Below the pieces are notes generated by a model that worked only from the letters and a program-made list of their open reading frames with translations, was not told the origin of the DNA and did not search any database. The translations under genes and the position numbers were made by a program. A DNA stretch of 64,000 nt from Saprospiraceae bacterium (GTDB lineage: Bacteria > Bacteroidota > Bacteroidia > Chitinophagales > Saprospiraceae). This document shows, piece by piece, positions 28,602-38,493 of this stretch (positions are counted from its first letter, which is position 1; each line of letters opens with the position of its first letter). The stretch lies in the NCBI GenBank assembly GCA_016710625.1, contig JADJVK010000007.1, positions 52,178 to 116,177 on the forward strand. The letters are read 5' to 3'.

Positions 28602-29099
28602 ATGAAAAATATATTTTTGCTTTTATTCACTTTTCTTTCAATTTCAGTTTTTGGTCAACAAAAATTTGGGCATCTTAATACTGGCAATCTTTTGGAATTG
28701 ATGCCAGAATCAAAATCTGCTAATGAGCAGCTACAAGTTTTTCAAAGCCAATTGTCAGCAAGAGGGGAGACGATGGCTAAAATGCTGGAAGACAAAATCG
28801 TTCGATACAATAACGAAGCACCCAAGATGACCCCAAATGATAGACAAGAAAGAGAAACTGTTCTTAGAAAAGAGCAAGAGGAATTATCTGCTTTTAGCCA
28901 AGAAGCTAAATTAAAAATGGAAGATAAAAGAAGAACGCTGTTGCAACCAATTATCATCAAAATAAAAGATGCAGTGAATGCAGTTGCTAAAGAAAATAAG
29001 TACAACTTTATTTTTGATGTTTCTGCTGGGAACTTATTGTATGTAAATGATTCTGAGGATATTATCAGTTTTGTGAAAATGAAATTGAATATTAAATAA
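28602..29099 (+). CDS. OmpH/Skp-family periplasmic chaperone (third copy)
   Basis: A 165-residue exported protein with signal peptide (VFG|QQKF), opening strand FGHLNTGNLLELMPES, a charged coiled coil (about residues 45-115) and the closing segment YNFIFDVSAGNLLYVND. It is closer in length and ending to the second copy (18087) than to the first. The O-antigen ligase-like gene begins 4 nt later, so the two are probably co-transcribed. Confidence 0.86.
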   Translation: MKNIFLLLFTFLSISVFGQQKFGHLNTGNLLELMPESKSANEQLQVFQSQLSARGETMAKMLEDKIVRYNNEAPKMTPNDRQERETVLRKEQEELSAFSQEAKLKMEDKRRTLLQPIIIKIKDAVNAVAKENKYNFIFDVSAGNLLYVNDSEDIISFVKMKLNIK

Positions 29100-29103
29100 T
29101 TGC

Positions 29104-30369
29104 ATGATTTTCACCAAACTAACCAAGTATGATATAACCTTTTTCTTTATTTTAGTTACTATCGTCGGGTTGGTGTGGTCTAAATTTTTGATTTCACAGG
29201 GCATTATTTGGCTATCTGTTATTTCTGTTTTTAGTTGGGATTCAAAAAGGAAATTCCCAATTCACCTAAATCCACAATTCTTATTTGTTTTTTCACATCT
29301 GCGACATTTCATTCCTGAGCTGTCCATGATTGGCTTAATACTTATCGCCTTTTTAGGAGGGATTGGTTCAACGGATATTGCTTATTGGATGGAGAAAGTT
29401 CGGATTCGACTACCATTTTTGGCTTTTCCCCTCATTATGCTCATTTTGCCCAAAATGAATAAAAAGCATTTTTATCTACTACTACTCATTTTCTCTAGCA
29501 TATTGACATTCACAGCTTTAGGTGCGGTTATCAATTTTTTGTTTCATTATGATTTAATGATTCAGATGATTGGGAAAGGGCAATCCATTCCAGTTCCGCT
29601 TCATCACATAAGATTTAGTTTGTTGCTCTCCTACAGTATTTTCGCCAATTTTTACTTATGCAAACATTTGAGAAAAGAGCAAAGATTTTGGTCGAATTAT
29701 GCTTTAGTTTTAGGGATTATTGCCATTATTTGCTTACATATTTTGTCTGTAAGAAGCGGATTAGCAGTATTTTATGTATTATCTATTTTGTATTTGTTTA
29801 GAGCAATTTTTATAAAGAAAAAATATTTATTAGGGTTTGGTTTGATAATCCTTCTTACCTCTTTGCCTTTTGTATTTTACCAATTCAATAGCAGTTTTAA
29901 TACAAAAATGAATTATTCCAAGTGGGATTTGGGACAATTTATGGAAAATAATGGACAAAATTATTCCGATTCGGAACGATTAACCTCAATTTTGGTGGGG
30001 ATTGATATTTATAAAGATCATCCTTTATTTGGAATTGGCACAGGAGATGTAAATAACGAAGTTAAAAGAATTTATAAAGAAAAGTATCCTGCCTATGAGT
30101 ATGCAAAATTGCCACATAATCAGCTAGTTGTCACTCTGGCTAGCAATGGAATTGTGGGATTAATTTTATTCTTAGGAATTTACTTTTTTCCAATTTTTTA
30201 TAGAAAAGGCTATAAAGATTTTTTAGTTACAGCCCTTTCTATTACCGTTTTTCTTTCGTTTTTGGTGGAAAGCACCTTCGAAACGAGCCAAGGCGTCACG
30301 ATGTACGCCTTCCTATTTTCCTTTATTTTTATAACTCATTCGAAAATATTAGCTGAACCAATAATCTAG
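29104..30369 (+). CDS. O-antigen ligase/polymerase-like membrane protein
   Basis: A 421-residue protein with about ten to twelve hydrophobic helices and one larger periplasmic loop (about residues 265-340). The loop contains DSERLTSILVGIDIYKDHPLFGIGTGDV and KLPHNQLVVTLASNGIVG, the Wzy_C-type signature of O-antigen ligases and polymerases (with the conserved His). It should join or extend surface polysaccharide or glycan on the outer face of the inner membrane. No other O-antigen gene is adjacent. Its last 4 nt overlap the convergent gpmI gene. Confidence 0.75.
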   Translation: MIFTKLTKYDITFFFILVTIVGLVWSKFLISQGIIWLSVISVFSWDSKRKFPIHLNPQFLFVFSHLRHFIPELSMIGLILIAFLGGIGSTDIAYWMEKVRIRLPFLAFPLIMLILPKMNKKHFYLLLLIFSSILTFTALGAVINFLFHYDLMIQMIGKGQSIPVPLHHIRFSLLLSYSIFANFYLCKHLRKEQRFWSNYALVLGIIAIICLHILSVRSGLAVFYVLSILYLFRAIFIKKKYLLGFGLIILLTSLPFVFYQFNSSFNTKMNYSKWDLGQFMENNGQNYSDSERLTSILVGIDIYKDHPLFGIGTGDVNNEVKRIYKEKYPAYEYAKLPHNQLVVTLASNGIVGLILFLGIYFFPIFYRKGYKDFLVTALSITVFLSFLVESTFETSQGVTMYAFLFSFIFITHSKILAEPII

Positions 30370-31883
30370 GAATAACACAACACGTCGCCCGTCATTTCCT
30401 CAGGTTTGGCAATGCCCATTAAATACAAAATTGTAGGTGCAATATCCGCTAATTTTCCTGAATTCAATTGGTATTTTTCTATGTCTTTTCCTACAAGTAT
30501 CACTGGAACTGGATTCATCGTATGGGCTGTATTTGGTGTACCATCCTCATTGATCATATAATCTGAATTTCCATGATCTGCAATAATAATTGCTTTGTAG
30601 TTGTAGTTAATCGCCTTATTTATAAGGTTTTGTAAACATTTGTCAACCGTTTCAGCTGCTTTGATGGCTGCTTTGAAATCACCTGTATGCCCCACCATAT
30701 CCGTATTTGCAAAATTTAAGCAAATAAAATCTGGTTGATGATTTTCTATCTCTCGGATACAAGCTTCACTGATTTCATTAGCACTCATCTCAGGTTGCAA
30801 ATCATAAGTTGCTACCTTCGGAGAAGGTATCATTATCCGATTTTCATTTTTAAATTTCTCCTCCCTTCCTCCAGAAAAAAAGAAGGTAACATGAGGATAT
30901 TTTTCGGTTTCAGCAATTCTCAATTGAGTTTTACCAGCATTTGCTAGTATTTCCCCTAAAGTGTTCTTTAAATTGTCTTTGGTGAAAAGAACATCAATAT
31001 TTTCAAAACTTTCATCATATTTTGTCATCGTCACATAATGCAAGTCCAATTTTTTCATATTGTATTCTGGAAAATCCTTTTGGCAAAGCACTTCAGTAAT
31101 TTCTCTTGGTCTATCTGTCCTGAAATTGAAATTCAAAACTACATCCCCATCTTGGATTATAGTTGGTGAATCCCCTATCACACAAGGTTTGATGAACTCA
31201 TCAGTAATGTCATTAGTATAACTTGATTGGAGAGCAGCTTCTGCAGTTTCGAAAGTTTCGCCAATGCCATTTACCAATAAATCATAAGCTAATTTCACCC
31301 TTTCCCATCTTTTATCCCGATCCATTGCGTAATATCTGCCAATTATACTAACAATTTTTATTGGAGAATTTTTAATATGATTATCCAATTCTTGTAAAAA
31401 TTGCAATCCACTTTTTGGGTCAGTATCCCGACCGTCTGTAAATGCATGGATATAAATTTTTGTCAAGCCATTATTTAAAGCAATATCACAAAGCCCTTTT
31501 AGGTGATTGATATGAGAATGGACACCGCCATCCGAAACTAAACCAATGAAATGTAAGGCTTTATTATTTTCCTTGGCATATTTCAAATTTTTCAATAACA
31601 CAGGATTAGTATCCAACTCCTTGTCTTTCACAGCTTTATTGATGCGAACCAACTCCTGATAAACAATTTTACCAGCTCCAATATTCAAATGACCTACTTC
31701 CGAATTGCCCATTTGCCCGTCTGGCAACCCAACATGTTCGCCATGTGTAACCAATGTTGCATGAGGAAAAACATGTTGCAAATAATCCATAAATGGCGTA
31801 TTTGCTGCTCTGATTGCATCTGATTCAGGTACAGCGCCTAATCCCCATCCATCCAAAATCGCCAAAATTACTTTATTATTCAT
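30366..31883 (-). CDS. gpmI: 2,3-bisphosphoglycerate-independent phosphoglycerate mutase
   Basis: A 505-residue cytoplasmic glycolytic enzyme that interconverts 3- and 2-phosphoglycerate using two manganese ions. Motifs of the alkaline-phosphatase-like fold are complete: LAILDGWG with a metal-binding Asp, GNSEVGHLNIGAG with the Ser nucleophile, GLVSDGGVHSH, TDGRDTDP, and the C-terminal NFANTDMVGHTG and ADHGNSD. The length fits the family. A TAACTTTG promoter box lies 17 nt upstream of the start. Confidence 0.95.
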   Translation of the reverse strand: MNNKVILAILDGWGLGAVPESDAIRAANTPFMDYLQHVFPHATLVTHGEHVGLPDGQMGNSEVGHLNIGAGKIVYQELVRINKAVKDKELDTNPVLLKNLKYAKENNKALHFIGLVSDGGVHSHINHLKGLCDIALNNGLTKIYIHAFTDGRDTDPKSGLQFLQELDNHIKNSPIKIVSIIGRYYAMDRDKRWERVKLAYDLLVNGIGETFETAEAALQSSYTNDITDEFIKPCVIGDSPTIIQDGDVVLNFNFRTDRPREITEVLCQKDFPEYNMKKLDLHYVTMTKYDESFENIDVLFTKDNLKNTLGEILANAGKTQLRIAETEKYPHVTFFFSGGREEKFKNENRIMIPSPKVATYDLQPEMSANEISEACIREIENHQPDFICLNFANTDMVGHTGDFKAAIKAAETVDKCLQNLINKAINYNYKAIIIADHGNSDYMINEDGTPNTAHTMNPVPVILVGKDIEKYQLNSGKLADIAPTILYLMGIAKPEEMTGDVLCYS

Positions 31884-31900
31884 TGCCTTAATTTATTTTG

Positions 31901-31908
31901 CAAAGTTA
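31901..31908 (-). promoter_or_regulatory. -7 box of gpmI
   Basis: TAACTTTG on the minus strand matches TAnnTTTG and lies 17 nt before the gpmI ATG at 31883, predicting a very short leader. Confidence 0.45.
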
Positions 31909-32021
31909 ATGAAATGTCTTGATTTTGTTATTTAATCCTTTAAATTCAAATTATTATAGTGAAGAATAAACTTTTTTTGTTCTAAGAAGTAGATAGTAGT
32001 TAAAGAAATTAAAAAGTACGG

Positions 32022-32984
32022 ATGAGAAAGCGAATAATAGGCAGCTATGAAGGAGAGGAAAAAGGACCTTTGATTATTTTGATTGGTGGAATGCATGGCA
32101 ATGAACCAGCAGGAGTGAAAGCAATTGACCTTTTTTTGAAAATGCTTGAAGTAGAACCAATTACAAATGTAGATTTCAAATTTAAGGGGAAAGTTGTGGG
32201 GATTCATGGAAATTTGAAAGCATTTAATAAGGGTGTGCGATATTTTGAAAAAGATTTGAATCGACAATTTACTAAAGAAAATGTTGTGAGAGTCAATAAA
32301 GCCCATGCTGATGAATTGGATGCAGAAGATCACGAATTAAAGGATTTGATTCACCAAGTGAGACATGAAATCAAAGAATACCAACCAACTCAATTAGTAA
32401 TTTTAGATATCCACACTACTTCTGCTCAGGGAGGAATTTTTATAATTCCAGCTGAGAATAATGAAAGTGAAGCAATAGCGACCAAACTTGAAGTTCCTGT
32501 AGTGAAAGGATTGTTAAAAGGAATTTTTGGGACATCTCTACATTATTTTATTGCAGAAAATACTGGTGTTGATACGATTGGAATTAGTTTTGAGGCAGGA
32601 CAACACGATGATCCAAAATCGGTCAATAGAGCAATTGCAGTTATAGTAAATCTGATGCGCCATTTAAAATGTATAGAGGATACAGATGTGGAACACCAAC
32701 ACAATAAAATATTGAGCGATTATTCTCATAATTTACCGATAACTACAGAACTTGTCTATCGTCATGCTATTTTGTCAAGTGATGAATTTGAAATGAATCC
32801 TGGGTACAAAAACTTTCAAAAAGTTGCAATTGGGGAAAAGTTGGCAAAGGACAAAAATGGACCAATTTTATCTAAAATGGATGCATATATTTTGATGCCT
32901 TTGTACCAAAAACAAGGGGTGGATGGCTTTTTTTTTAGTTCAATAAAAATTGAATTTTTCTCTAAAAAGTTTATTTTTATCTGA
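32022..32984 (+). CDS. Succinylglutamate desuccinylase/aspartoacylase-family protein
   Basis: A 320-residue zinc-dependent amidohydrolase-like protein (M14 fold). Zinc-binding residues are visible in GGMHGNEPAG (His and Glu) and LDIHTTSAQGG (His). Members cleave N-acyl amino acids, but the substrate cannot be told here. The C terminus looks altered: after KQGVDGFF it reads on for about 17 residues (SSIKIEFFSKKFIFI) with no counterpart I recall. A run of nine T at 32928-32936 lies exactly there; with eight T the protein would end GFFLVQ at a TAA at 32943. The tail is probably an indel artefact. Confidence 0.75.
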   Translation: MRKRIIGSYEGEEKGPLIILIGGMHGNEPAGVKAIDLFLKMLEVEPITNVDFKFKGKVVGIHGNLKAFNKGVRYFEKDLNRQFTKENVVRVNKAHADELDAEDHELKDLIHQVRHEIKEYQPTQLVILDIHTTSAQGGIFIIPAENNESEAIATKLEVPVVKGLLKGIFGTSLHYFIAENTGVDTIGISFEAGQHDDPKSVNRAIAVIVNLMRHLKCIEDTDVEHQHNKILSDYSHNLPITTELVYRHAILSSDEFEMNPGYKNFQKVAIGEKLAKDKNGPILSKMDAYILMPLYQKQGVDGFFFSSIKIEFFSKKFIFI

Positions 32985-33068
32985 TTTTAGACGTAGTTAA
33001 TAGAAATCATTTTTTTATCAAAAAAAACTTAATTAATGTTGTATTCAGTTTTGAATAATCAAGTTAGG

Positions 33069-34490
33069 ATGAAACATATTTTAATAATTGTATTTGCTTT
33101 TTTAACAAGCTATAGTTTTGGTCAAGAAATATGGTCTTTGGAGCGATGTATTCAATTAGCCCAGCAAAATAATTTAGATTATAAACTTGCAAATGTTGGG
33201 ATAAAGACTGCTTATGTTGATGAAAAACAAAGTAAAGAGCAGCGATATCCATCCTTAAATATGAGCACAGATCTTGGTCTGAATATGGGTAGAAGTGTGA
33301 ATCCAGCGACTTATACTTTTGAAACAAAAACATCGAGTTATAATAGTTTTGGAATCCAATCTAGTACCCCGATTTATCTTGGTGGAAGGATCAACAATAC
33401 AATTGATCAAAATAAAGTCAATGTTGAAATTGCGAAAGCCGATGCTCAGAATATTTTGAATAATACCTCTTTGAATGTCGCTGCTGCTTATTTGCAAATT
33501 GTACTTTCCGAAGAGCAAGTAGATATTGCCAATAAAAGATTGGATCAAACCAAACGGCAATTAGAACAAATTGAAAAGTTGATAGCAGCGGGTACGAGGC
33601 CTCAAAATGAAAAGTTGGATGTTTTGGCTCAGATAGCAAAAGCTGATCAAAATTTATTGACTGCTGAAAATAATGTTATTCTTAACTATTTGAATTTAAA
33701 GCAGTTATTGCAAATTGATCCAGGATATAGTATGAAAGTGCAAAGGATGAATATAGAAATTCCGAAGGATGCAAATCCAGATATTTATACGTTATCCTCC
33801 GTTTATGGATCAGCTGTTTCGAATTTGCCAGTTATCAAAGCTAGTGAACTGAGAATATTAAGTGCAGAAAAAGGATTGGCGATTGCAAAAGGTGTTGGAT
33901 TGCCGAGTATCTATTTGAATATTTCTGCTGGAACGAACTATACAAATTTAGGGACTAGAGTGGATAATATTAGCTATATTTATACACCAATTTCTGTCAG
34001 AATCAACGGAAATCCTTCTGTATTGGATTTTCCTGACAAAGATATTAGTACTTCTAAAAACCCATATTTTAATCAATTAAGTGAAAATATTGGAGGTGGT
34101 GCAGGCATTACTGTAAGAGTGCCAATTTATAATAATGGTACTATCAGGGCTCAAAAAGAAAAAGCTATGTTGAATATTCGATCAGCTGAAATTAGAAATG
34201 AGCAAACAAAACAGCAGTTAAAAACAGATATTCAGCGGTCTATTGCAAATGCAAAAGCAGCTTTGAAGCAATATGAAGCAACTGTTACCACATATAATGC
34301 AGCACTTGCTGCCTTTGAAAATGCGGAAAAAAGATATAAAATTGGTGCCATCAGCACTTATGATTTTAATACATCCAGAACCACAATGGACACTTCATTA
34401 GTGGATGTTACTTTGGCAAAATATGATTATATATTTAAGCTAAAAGTGGTGGAATTCTACGAAGGAAAAAAATTGAGTATAAATAATTAA
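33069..34490 (+). CDS. TolC-family outer-membrane efflux protein
   Basis: A 473-residue outer-membrane factor with a signal peptide (SFG|QEIW), then the typical first helix WSLERCIQLAQQNN and two long helical repeats (AAYLQIVLSEEQVDIA... and the later AKAALKQYEATVTTYNAALAAFENAEKRY). It should form the trimeric channel of a tripartite exporter. The start at 33069 fits the signal peptide; the frame is open from 33036. The adaptor gene follows after 23 nt. Confidence 0.9.
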   Translation: MKHILIIVFAFLTSYSFGQEIWSLERCIQLAQQNNLDYKLANVGIKTAYVDEKQSKEQRYPSLNMSTDLGLNMGRSVNPATYTFETKTSSYNSFGIQSSTPIYLGGRINNTIDQNKVNVEIAKADAQNILNNTSLNVAAAYLQIVLSEEQVDIANKRLDQTKRQLEQIEKLIAAGTRPQNEKLDVLAQIAKADQNLLTAENNVILNYLNLKQLLQIDPGYSMKVQRMNIEIPKDANPDIYTLSSVYGSAVSNLPVIKASELRILSAEKGLAIAKGVGLPSIYLNISAGTNYTNLGTRVDNISYIYTPISVRINGNPSVLDFPDKDISTSKNPYFNQLSENIGGGAGITVRVPIYNNGTIRAQKEKAMLNIRSAEIRNEQTKQQLKTDIQRSIANAKAALKQYEATVTTYNAALAAFENAEKRYKIGAISTYDFNTSRTTMDTSLVDVTLAKYDYIFKLKVVEFYEGKKLSINN

Positions 34491-34513
34491 TATTTAGTTT
34501 AATAATTTGAACT

Positions 34514-35923
34514 ATGTCAAATACAAAACCAAAACGTAATAATAAACTGATTTACTGGCTATTGGGTGCTTTAGTGTTGCTTTTGACTTTTGCTATTATC
34601 AAAAATAGAGGTAAGGATAAAGGTGAAAAAGTAAGTACAGAAGTTGTAAAGAAAAGAACAATTAAAGAATCTGTTGGAGCTAGTGGTCGAATTTTTCTAG
34701 AAATGGAAGTGAAAATTAGCTCGGATGTTTCTGGCGAGGTGATTGAGCTCAATGTGGAAGAAGGAGACTCAGTGGTGAAAGGGCAATTGCTTTGTAGAAT
34801 TAACCCTGATACCTACGAATCTCAAGTTGAAAGAGGAAATGCTTCTGTTAATAATGCGAAAGCTCAAGTTTCGAATGCAAAATCCTCTATCGAAAGTATA
34901 AAAGCACAAAAAGAACAAACAGAGGCACAATTAAAAAATGCAAGAGATATTCTCAATAGAAATACCAAACTCTACAATGAAGGTGTGATTTCTCAACAAG
35001 AATTTGAAGCAGCCCAAACTACTGTTCGTCAATTAGAAGCAAATGTGAAAGTGATTGCAGCAAATATCAATGCCAGCACTGAAAATGCAAGAGGTGCAGA
35101 ATTCAATGTTAGAAGTGCTGAAGCTGGGTTGAAAGAACTAAAAACTAGTTTGAAAAGGACTTCAATTTTCGCTCCAGTAGGTGGCATCATTTCAAAGTTG
35201 AATGTCAAAAAAGGAGAAAGAGTTTTGGGAACTATCCAAATGACAGGAACTGAAATCATGAGAATTGCAAATATGAGTTCGATGGAAGTTCAAGTGGAAG
35301 TGAGTGAAAATGATATACCAAGAGTTACAATTGGAAATACGGTGGATATAGAGGTGGATGCCTATTCTGATAGAATTTTCAAAGGAAATGTGTCAAAAAT
35401 TGCCAATTCAGCATCTAATTTGCCGGATGCAAGTGCCATTTCTGCATCTTTATCTAGTGATAAAGTAACGAATTTTATTGTCAAAATAAGGGTGGATCCT
35501 TCATCATATGCCGATTTGGTGGCTAGTAACAAAAAGCACCCATTTCGTCCAGGAATGTCTGCTTCAGTAGATATTAATACTAATGTGGTAGAAAATGTAA
35601 TCAGTGTTCCTATCCAAGCTGTTACAACAAGGGATGAAGATAGCGATGACAAGAACAAAAAGCCGAATGATGGGATGAAAGAAGAGAAGAAGGATTTGAG
35701 TAAAAAAATAAAAGAAATTGTTTTTGTTTGTGCTGGGGACACAGTTCGCCCAGCGGAAGTGAAAACGGGTATTCAGGATGATGATTATATTCAAATTTTA
35801 AGTGGAATAAAAGAAGGAGAAGAAGTGGTGATTGGTCCCTATGCAACTGTTTCAAGGAAGTTGAAAAGTGGGATGAAATTCTCGAAAATAACTGAGGAAG
35901 ATAAATTGAAAGACAAAAAATAA
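34514..35923 (+). CDS. HlyD/MacA-type periplasmic adaptor subunit
   Basis: A 469-residue membrane-fusion protein anchored by one N-terminal helix (YWLLGALVLLLTFAII). It has the lipoyl-like strand pair (SSDVSGEVIELNVEEGDSV and FAPVGGIISKLNVKKGERV), a long coiled-coil hairpin between them (about residues 95-225), a beta-barrel domain and a membrane-proximal domain. With the upstream TolC gene it would make two parts of a tripartite exporter. No inner-membrane pump or ABC permease follows; the next genes are on the other strand. A LolD-like ATPase gene lies 2.6 kb downstream. Confidence 0.9.
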   Translation: MSNTKPKRNNKLIYWLLGALVLLLTFAIIKNRGKDKGEKVSTEVVKKRTIKESVGASGRIFLEMEVKISSDVSGEVIELNVEEGDSVVKGQLLCRINPDTYESQVERGNASVNNAKAQVSNAKSSIESIKAQKEQTEAQLKNARDILNRNTKLYNEGVISQQEFEAAQTTVRQLEANVKVIAANINASTENARGAEFNVRSAEAGLKELKTSLKRTSIFAPVGGIISKLNVKKGERVLGTIQMTGTEIMRIANMSSMEVQVEVSENDIPRVTIGNTVDIEVDAYSDRIFKGNVSKIANSASNLPDASAISASLSSDKVTNFIVKIRVDPSSYADLVASNKKHPFRPGMSASVDINTNVVENVISVPIQAVTTRDEDSDDKNKKPNDGMKEEKKDLSKKIKEIVFVCAGDTVRPAEVKTGIQDDDYIQILSGIKEGEEVVIGPYATVSRKLKSGMKFSKITEEDKLKDKK

Positions 35924-35929
35924 ATTCAA

Positions 35930-36694
35930 CTATATTTCTATTTCTAGTCCATCATAGCCCAATATAACATTTGAGGGTAGGGTTTTAGAAACGGCTTCAT
36001 GTAACCCCATGTGATGGCTAATATGTGTTAGAATTGCCTGTTTTGGTTCGATGATTTTGATCATTTCAAGTGCTTCAGATAAGTTGAAATGGGTTTGGTG
36101 CGGCTCATGATGCAAGGCATTCAAAACCAAATATTTAACCCCTTTTATCAATTTGATTGTTTCGTCGGAAAGGTAACTTGCATCAGTTATATAACACAGA
36201 TTTTCAAAGAGATAGCCCAATATTTTCAGTTTTCCATGAGTGACATCAATGCTTTTTATAGGTATATTAGCTATTGTAAACTCTTGGAAAGGTGTTATTT
36301 CGTGAACCAAAATTCTCGGAACTCCTGCATAAGGGCTATTGGCAAAAGTGTAAGCAAATCGATGTTTTAAATCATCCAGTACTCGTTTCAATCCAAATAC
36401 TGGCATGTCAATATTTTGGCGAAATACGAAAGGACGGATGTCGTCAATTCCGATAATATGATCGTTGTGTTCATGAGTTAATAGAATTGCTTCCAAATTT
36501 TTTGTTTGTGCTGCAAGGAGTTGTTGCCTAAAATCTGGACCAGTATCTATACAAATATTCGTATTGTTTTGAGAAATTAGGGCAGCAGTTCGAAGTCTTT
36601 TATCTTTCGGATTCATTGAAAGACAAACAGCACAATCACAACCCATGACGGGTACTCCCTGAGAAGTCCCTGTTCCCAATAATCTAATTTTCAC
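35930..36694 (-). CDS. MBL-fold metallo-hydrolase, PhnP/lipoyltransferase-associated type
   Basis: A 254-residue metallo-beta-lactamase-fold phosphodiesterase-like enzyme. The metal-binding motif is LLTHEHNDHIIGIDD; further ligands are in ITDASYL and THISHHMG. The N terminus LLGTGTSQGVPVMGCDCAVC, with paired Cys, is typical of the PhnP-like branch. It probably hydrolyses a cyclic or diester phosphate; the substrate is not known here. The small gene upstream ends 2 nt before its start, so they are one transcript. Confidence 0.82.
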   Translation of the reverse strand: MKIRLLGTGTSQGVPVMGCDCAVCLSMNPKDKRLRTAALISQNNTNICIDTGPDFRQQLLAAQTKNLEAILLTHEHNDHIIGIDDIRPFVFRQNIDMPVFGLKRVLDDLKHRFAYTFANSPYAGVPRILVHEITPFQEFTIANIPIKSIDVTHGKLKILGYLFENLCYITDASYLSDETIKLIKGVKYLVLNALHHEPHQTHFNLSEALEMIKIIEPKQAILTHISHHMGLHEAVSKTLPSNVILGYDGLEIEI

Positions 36695-36696
36695 GT

Positions 36697-36975
36697 TTAG
36701 TTTTCAGAAATTAATTGCCTATTTTTAATGTTTTCAACGATATTTAAGGATTCTTTACTGAGAATTTCAGGATTTTCAATCTGAATACCCCCTAAAATAT
36801 CCATTATACAGTTCACCCTACCTTCCAATTCATAGAATTTATTAATCACCACAATTTTTTTGTGCTGAACGATACAATACCCAGCATGAAAATTACCTTT
36901 TTCATATCGAGTCGTAAACCCAAGTTCTTTTAATATGGTTTCTAATTTTGTAAGATTTCCCTTCGTTGCTTTCAT
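36697..36975 (-). CDS. Small conserved Bacteroidota protein, unknown function
   Basis: A 92-residue cytoplasmic protein with no signal peptide or membrane helix. It reads KLETILKELGFTTRYEKGNF, then GYCIVQHKKIVVINKFYELEGRVNCIMDIL, a mixed alpha/beta pattern I recognise as a recurrent small hypothetical protein of Bacteroidota. It is translationally close to the metallo-hydrolase gene (2 nt apart). I cannot assign a function. Confidence 0.65.
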   Translation of the reverse strand: MKATKGNLTKLETILKELGFTTRYEKGNFHAGYCIVQHKKIVVINKFYELEGRVNCIMDILGGIQIENPEILSKESLNIVENIKNRQLISEN

Positions 36976-37101
36976 TAATAAAAAATTCTATGCAAATATG
37001 CCACTCTTAAATTATAATTTTGAATATTAATAGACTTTATTTGACGTTATTTTTTTAAAATAACCTAATTTTATACCTTAATCTAGATTAAACTTTTACT
37101 T

Positions 37102-37776
37102 ATGAAAAAATTATGGATGGTTGTTTTAGTTTTATTTTCAACTATTACATTATCTAAATTAATGGCTCAGAGTCGTTTTGGTGCTGGACTTACATTAGGG
37201 TTAAATGCTTCTCAAATAGATGGAGATAGAGCTTTAGGCTTCAATAAACCTGGCTTTAATGCAGGGCTAAGAGGTGTGGTGAGATTGACAAAAAAATTCG
37301 ATTTTGGACTGGAAATGCTTTATAGCCAAAGAGGTAGCCAAAGTTCATTGTTTTTAAATACAGATGCTTATTATTTCAAAATCAAATTGAATTATATCGA
37401 AATTCCGTTTATGTTAGTTTATAAAGACTGGGAAACTACAGGTGTTGGTGAAGTGGAAAATGGAGAAGTGGTTTCAGAGGAAACCTATCATCGAGTTCAT
37501 TTTCATGCTGGTTTGTCTTATGGAAGACTTTACAATGCCTCAATTGATCAAGTTGGAGCTTCCCAATTGGCTCAATACATAACTCATATCGATAAATTTG
37601 AAAAGAATGACTTGAGTTACTTTGTGGGAGCAACTTTTTTTCTGAAAAAGCATTTAGGATTTACCGTTAGATTCAATCAATCTATTATATTAAATTTTGA
37701 TGCTGCAAAAAATGGTATTTCAGCTTATAATCTAAGAAACAGGCACTTGACTTTTGGGTTTTCATACATGATTTAA
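37102..37776 (+). CDS. Outer-membrane beta-barrel protein
   Basis: A 224-residue exported protein: signal peptide (LMA|QSRF) followed by amphipathic strands starting FGAGLTLGLNASQIDGD and ending RHLTFGFSYMI, with a terminal aromatic-aliphatic strand as in 8- or 10-strand porin-like proteins (PF13568-like). The strands FDFGLEMLYSQRGS and YIEIPFMLVYKD are typical. It is likely a small outer-membrane barrel; ligand or function unknown. Confidence 0.75.
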   Translation: MKKLWMVVLVLFSTITLSKLMAQSRFGAGLTLGLNASQIDGDRALGFNKPGFNAGLRGVVRLTKKFDFGLEMLYSQRGSQSSLFLNTDAYYFKIKLNYIEIPFMLVYKDWETTGVGEVENGEVVSEETYHRVHFHAGLSYGRLYNASIDQVGASQLAQYITHIDKFEKNDLSYFVGATFFLKKHLGFTVRFNQSIILNFDAAKNGISAYNLRNRHLTFGFSYMI

Positions 37777-37813
37777 AATTTAAAAAATTTAGGAATATAG
37801 TTACAATAAGCAC

Positions 37814-37821
37814 TATTTTTG
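37814..37821 (+). promoter_or_regulatory. -7 box before the HD-type gene
   Basis: TATTTTTG matches TAnnTTTG, 23 nt before the ATG at 37845. Confidence 0.4.
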
Positions 37822-37844
37822 CAGATGCCTTACCAAATAAATTA

Positions 37845-38429
37845 ATGATTAATAGACCTTCACTAGATGGAGAAGGCTTAGAGAACTTACTTAAGCCGAA
37901 TACAGAATTGGAATCATTTTTACTAAAACTAACTGATTTCAGATATGGGATGCTTTGGGGCGAACCAAGATTCGGGCATCCAGAAGGTAAGGTGGCATAT
38001 CATGTGAGAGAGGTGCTCGATAATGTAGAAAGATTGGACTTACATGCCCATCAAAAAGAAAAACTTAGATTAATTGCCATTGTGCATGACACATTTAAAT
38101 ATGAAGAAGCTAGAACAATTGCTCAAGGAAATAGGGTGCATCATGGGGTAATTGCAAAGAATTTTTTTTCTGAATATACTGCTGATAATGAATTGCTTAC
38201 AATAATTGAGTTGCACGATGAAGCTTATTATTGTTGGAGAATGATCCATTTGAATAACGACTATGAAAATGGCATGAAACGACTAGAGTTATTATTGGAA
38301 AAAATAGAAAGCTGTTTGCAATTATATTACTATTTTTTCAAATGTGATACAAGAACTGGTGATAAAATTCAAGTTCCGCTAAAGTGGTTCGAAAAGAATA
38401 TTAAAGGGATTGAAATAGTGGATTGGTAG
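37845..38429 (+). CDS. HD-domain-like protein
   Basis: A 194-residue cytoplasmic protein. The order YHVREV, IVHDTFK and a later IIELHDEAYY gives spaced His/His-Asp pairs like the metal-binding motif of HD-superfamily phosphohydrolases. There is no signal peptide and no second domain. The substrate, possibly a nucleotide, is not evident. It lies upstream of a LolD-like ATPase gene, 76 nt away. Confidence 0.55.
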   Translation: MINRPSLDGEGLENLLKPNTELESFLLKLTDFRYGMLWGEPRFGHPEGKVAYHVREVLDNVERLDLHAHQKEKLRLIAIVHDTFKYEEARTIAQGNRVHHGVIAKNFFSEYTADNELLTIIELHDEAYYCWRMIHLNNDYENGMKRLELLLEKIESCLQLYYYFFKCDTRTGDKIQVPLKWFEKNIKGIEIVDW

Positions 38430-38493
38430 GGAATATTATGCTTTTAATCTACATTTCCATTCTGAATTTCAACATTATACCCAACACTTTGTT

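Noticed and set aside
35622..35855. Several overlapping minus-strand frames across the adaptor gene
   Set aside because: They are shadows of the strongly coding HlyD-type gene.
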